Shown here in pieces: positions 61,109-64,000 of a stretch of DNA of 64,000 nt (the stretch's first letter is position 1; every line of letters starts with the position of its first letter). Under the pieces are notes generated by a model that did not search any database, was not told the DNA's origin, and saw nothing but the letters and a program-made list of their open reading frames with translations. The DNA is from JAEUMG01 sp046349315 (lineage in GTDB: Bacteria > Pseudomonadota > Alphaproteobacteria > Rhizobiales > Aestuariivirgaceae). The DNA lies in NCBI GenBank assembly GCA_046349315.1, contig JAXMCQ010000027.1:1-64000 (forward strand), read 5' to 3'. The translations under genes and the position numbers were made by a program.

Positions 61109-62330
61109 CTAGGCCCTCTGTAACTCTTCCGCTCTCTCGCGGATACGCTCCTGAAATCTCGCTACTATTGGAGCCCAACGGTCGAGCTTATCCGAGATCG
61201 CGCTCAGCTTGACTGTCTTGCCGTCAGGTCCGGCCACAAACCAATCTCGTTCGTGATTTCTGTTGACGTCCATCCCCCACGCTCGCGCGAGTTCTTCAAT
61301 GTATTGATGCGATAAGTCGGTTGGCGCGAACCAGTTTACGGCCCGTGTCGGTACCCTTCCGTCTGGTCGGATCGCTCCGAGATTGAATACCTTGTCCAGC
61401 GGGCTTTCCCACTTGAATATCAGCCGCGTGGTGAATTCCTCGAAGACGCCCAACTTCTCAAGTGCATCCCGAAGCTCTTGCACCTTTTCTGGAGACTCAC
61501 GATCGATACGCGTCAGGTTCTCAAAGAATTGCTCGACGGTTATTGATGGCGCCCGAATTCTAGCTACGGACGGCGATGCGCTTTCGCTCGGCGGTTTTTG
61601 CAGTCTGATCTTAGTCCGGACATCATCCACCTGAATGACGCTCCGATTGATAATCTCGGTCTTTGCCAAGGTTCGGGGAGAGACTAGGTATCTACCCGAA
61701 TCAGGCAGTGAGAAGATTGCAAGCTCAACAAGCGCAAACGTGAAATGGGCGGTGCCATGCGACTGGAACAAGTCAACCAGCCGCTGAGTCTCAGTACGGA
61801 TTCCGTCGCCGACAACGAGTATCAGCGCCCTTCCACGCCTGAGATTGAGATTTACGGCATCTACAAATCGTGCCTCAGCCGGAGCCTCTTCAAAGTCCGC
61901 AACAATGTCATAAAGGCTGTTCGGACGAACCCGATCGCCGCTCCTTGCCTCGAACGGCTTTTTCCAGCCCGTCGTAATCCATCTCGAATAGGCAAGATGC
62001 GTAGTCCAGCGCTTGAGCAACGACTTTGCGACGCGCCTCCGGATTTCTCCATAACTTGGCCTCGACAATCACCAGATTCCCGTCCGGCGTGATGAGCAGG
62101 TTGTCGATAGGTCCGTGTGGTGTTCGAAGCTCGCGGCAAGCTGAGACCGGACGGCTGAAGGCCGGTTCGATCTCCTGAATCGGGAGAATTTCAGGGTGGC
62201 GATGGACCAATTCCTGGAGACGAGCCTCCGTCAGCCCGGCACCGTCCAGGTGCCGCTGAAGCTCTAGGACACTCCCATCGCCCGAGATGACTACCGGCTC
62301 GCCGTGAGCACGAGAGGATGGGCTGCTCAT
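61109..62330 (-). pseudogene. PD-(D/E)XK nuclease-like protein, split by a frameshift
   Basis: Two frames join into one protein of about 406 residues. From 62330, MSSPSSRAHGEPVVISGDGS leads to a nuclease-type core with D76 (PIDNLLITPDGN), E90 and K92 (LVIVEAKLWRNPEA). At an A5 run (61959-61963) this frame ends in a nonsense tail, while the next frame continues smoothly (RSGDRVRPNSLYDIVADFEE) to 61109. Removing one A rejoins them. Either a recent mutation, an error or slippage explains this. The C-terminal half is uncharacterised. The gene lies next to tRNA-Leu. Confidence 0.7.
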
Positions 62331-62441
62331 AGGGGTGACTCTACCCTCAATGACCTGATCGCTTTTCGGCTTTAATCTGCGTCCAGCCCACGACCAAAAT
62401 CGCTGCCGTTGACGGCTCGTGCATATTCGCGAACTTCAGAC

Positions 62442-62526
62442 TGGTGCGGCCAAGAGGACTCGAACCTCCACGGTGTTACCCGCTAGCACCTCAAGCTAGT
62501 GCGTCTACCAATTCCGCCATGGCCGC
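62442..62526 (-). tRNA. tRNA-Leu (GAG)
   Basis: An 85-nt class II tRNA on the minus strand with a long variable arm. It begins GCGGCCATGGCGGAATTGG and ends with encoded CCA; GCGGCCA pairs with TGGCCGC. The anticodon loop CTTGAGG gives GAG. Confidence 0.97.
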
Positions 62527-62548
62527 GTACCGGTGGGAAAGCGGGCGG

Positions 62549-62577
62549 TGTGTAACAGGCACCCCCCGCGAAATCAA
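62549..62577 (-). promoter_or_regulatory. Promoter candidate for tRNA-Leu
   Basis: On the minus strand TTGATT (62572-62577) precedes TACACA (62549-62554) by 17 nt, about 20 nt before the tRNA 5' end. A weak -10 makes this tentative. Confidence 0.4.
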
Positions 62578-62675
62578 CCCCCGCCAAGAGGTGAATTCCT
62601 GGTGGGAGCCCACGGCAAAGACTGGTCCTTCCGCCCCACCGGAAACGGCTGCTAAGAGGGCGCCATATCATCCAA

Positions 62676-62780
62676 CCTCATCCTGAGGTGCACCGCCGCA
62701 GGCGGTGCCTCGAAGGATCGTCTGAGGTTCGTGCGCCGACCATGCTTCGAGGGCGGCTGCGCCGCCTCCTCAGCATGAGG
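62676..62780. repeat. Pair of REP-like palindromic units
   Basis: Two related palindromes lie in tandem. Unit 1 (62676-62726) starts CCTCATCCTGAGG and has the hairpin GCACCGCC/GGCGGTGC flanked by GAGG/CCTC. Unit 2 (about 62741-62780) has GAGGGCGGC/GCCGCCTC inside CATGCT/AGCATG arms. Ends such as CCTCATCCTGAGG and CCTCAGCATGAGG are typical of dispersed intergenic repeats in Rhizobiales. They sit just before the FAD oxidoreductase gene. Confidence 0.7.
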
Positions 62781-62802
62781 GACACAAGCTTGAGGGGTAT
62801 CC

Positions 62803-64000
62803 ATGGCCAAATCGCTCCCTGCCCGCGCCGATGTCGTGATCATCGGCGGCGGCATTGTCGGCACCTCGATCGCCTATCACCTGACCAAGATCGGCATCAC
62901 CAATGTCGTGCTCTTGGAGCGCAAGCAGTTGACCTCGGGCACCACCTGGCATGCGGCAGGCCTCGTCGGACAATTGCGTGCTTCGCGCAACCTGACTGAA
63001 TTGGCCAAATACACGACCGGACTTTTCGAAGGACTGGAGAAAGAAACCGGCCAGGCGACCGGCTTCAAGCAGAACGGGTCGATCTCGATTGCGCTCACCG
63101 AAGGCCGCATGGAGGAGTTAAAGCGCGGCGCCTCGATGGCCAAGAATTTCGGCCTCGCCGTCGATGTCATCTCGACCGCCCAGATCAAGGAGCGCATCCC
63201 GCATTACAATCTCGAGAACGTGGTCGGCGGCGTGTTCCTGCCCAAGGACGGGCAGGTCAACCCGATCGACGTCACGCAGGCACTGGCTTCAGGCGCCCGC
63301 TCGTGCGGTGCCAAGATATTCGAGAATACCAAGGTCACGCGCATCATCGTCGAGAACGGGGCCGCGAAGGGCGTCGAGACGGCGGACGGCACGATCCTGG
63401 CCGACAAGGTGGTGATCGCCGGCGGCATGTGGTCGCGCGATCTGGGCCGCACGATCGGGGTCAACATCCCGCTGCATGCCTGTGAACATTTCTACATCGT
63501 CAGCGAACCGATTGCGGACCTGCCGCGCAACATGCCTGTGGTGCGCGTGGCGGATGAATGCACCTATTACAAGGAAGATGCTGGCAAGCTGATGGTGGGC
63601 GCCTTCGAACCCAAGGCCAAGGCCTGGGGCTTCGAGGGCATCGCCGAGGATCATTCTTTCGAAACGCTCCCCGAAGACATGGATCATTTCGAACCGATCC
63701 TCACCGCCGCGATCAATCGCGTGCCGCTGCTCGAGACCGCCGGCATCGCGCTCTTCTTCAACGGGCCTGAAAGCTTCACGCCGGATGTGCGTTATCACCT
63801 CGGCGAAGCGCCGGAAGTAAAGAATGTCTATGTCGCGGCCGGCTTCAATTCGATCGGCATCCAGTCGTCAGGTGGCGCGGGCCTCATCCTCTCGCAATGG
63901 ATCAAGGACGGCCATCCGCCAATGGACGTCAACGGCATGGACATCCGTCGCATCCATCCCTTCCAGTCGGTCAGGCGCTATGCGCGCGACCGCGCCACCG
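62803..64000 (+). CDS. FAD-dependent oxidoreductase, dimethylglycine/sarcosine dehydrogenase type (partial, 3' end missing)
   Basis: From the ATG at 62803 the frame is open to the right edge (399 codons). The N-terminal FAD Rossmann motif is VVIIGGGIVGTSIAYHL, followed by SGTTWHAAGLVGQLRASRNL, the region where DMGDH-type enzymes carry FAD. The DAO-like domain ends with GFNSIGIQSSGGAGLILSQW and continues into IRRIHPFQSVRRYARDRAT, as in family members that have a GcvT-like C-terminal half. SD GAGGGG is upstream. The substrate is likely an N-methylated glycine derivative (family inference). Confidence 0.9.
   Translation, partial: MAKSLPARADVVIIGGGIVGTSIAYHLTKIGITNVVLLERKQLTSGTTWHAAGLVGQLRASRNLTELAKYTTGLFEGLEKETGQATGFKQNGSISIALTEGRMEELKRGASMAKNFGLAVDVISTAQIKERIPHYNLENVVGGVFLPKDGQVNPIDVTQALASGARSCGAKIFENTKVTRIIVENGAAKGVETADGTILADKVVIAGGMWSRDLGRTIGVNIPLHACEHFYIVSEPIADLPRNMPVVRVADECTYYKEDAGKLMVGAFEPKAKAWGFEGIAEDHSFETLPEDMDHFEPILTAAINRVPLLETAGIALFFNGPESFTPDVRYHLGEAPEVKNVYVAAGFNSIGIQSSGGAGLILSQWIKDGHPPMDVNGMDIRRIHPFQSVRRYARDRAT

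Overview
The window reads as a stretch of alphaproteobacterial chromosome, most likely from the Hyphomicrobiales (Rhizobiales). Evidence: GC-rich coding sequence; the order tRNA-Tyr, tRNA-Gly, tuf, tRNA-Trp, secE, nusG, rplKAJL, rpoBC, then rpsL-rpsG-fusA-tuf and the S10/spc ribosomal genes through secY; two near-identical tuf genes; a zinc-free long S14; and accessory families common in this order (BA14K, DUF1036, a TolA-like C-terminal protein, an MlotiK1-type cyclic-nucleotide-gated K+ channel, paired REP-like palindromes).

Region 1 (1-15.4 kb, minus strand) is the fused str-S10-spc supercluster, read from a promoter near 15.2 kb: rpsL, rpsG, fusA, tuf, rpsJ, rplC, D, W, B, rpsS, rplV, rpsC, rplP, rpmC, rpsQ, rplN, X, E, rpsN, H, rplF, R, rpsE, rpmD, rplO and a truncated secY. 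Region 2 (15.4-18.0 kb, plus strand) is a small metabolic island: a VOC protein, an AGXT2-like class III aminotransferase and a TauE/SafE exporter. It separates rpoC from rpsL. Region 3 (18.0-31.5 kb, minus strand) is rpoC, rpoB, rplL, rplJ, rplA, rplK, nusG, secE, tRNA-Trp, tuf, tRNA-Gly and tRNA-Tyr, started by a near-consensus promoter at 31.46-31.49 kb. As given, rpoB and rplA carry several small indels, very probably sequence errors.

Region 4 (31.5-62.8 kb) is mixed accessory and housekeeping DNA: rlmB; a fosmidomycin-resistance-type MFS pump; tRNA-Thr; a BA14K secreted protein behind twin 14-bp operator-like palindromes; a cluster of small uncharacterised genes (DUF4304 and two unknowns) plus secreted DUF1036 and TolA-like proteins; a K+ channel; cupins; a secreted lipase-like hydrolase; an RDD protein paired with a membrane ClpP-like protease; a stress group (DUF883, YqjE-like, Dps); a CDF metal transporter with what look like three tandem C-terminal domains; HutD; an ECF sigma factor overlapping a membrane vWA protein; a DMT exporter; a VapC toxin with an unusual HTH-AbrB antitoxin; isovaleryl-CoA dehydrogenase; MgtE; a PRISE-like reductase; a frameshifted PD-(D/E)XK nuclease gene; and tRNA-Leu. 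Region 5 (62.8 kb to the right edge) is a truncated FAD-dependent dimethylglycine/sarcosine-dehydrogenase-type enzyme.

I did not find a clear new multi-gene defence or mobile system. The most notable items are the HTH-AbrB/VapC module with a 25-bp palindrome over its promoter, the ECF-vWA pair, the split RDD and GYF_2-ClpP-like membrane pair, the triple-domain CDF protein, the twin operators before the BA14K gene, the in-frame TAG at 37821, and the indel clusters in rpoB and rplA. Family names come from recalled motifs; no database search was run.
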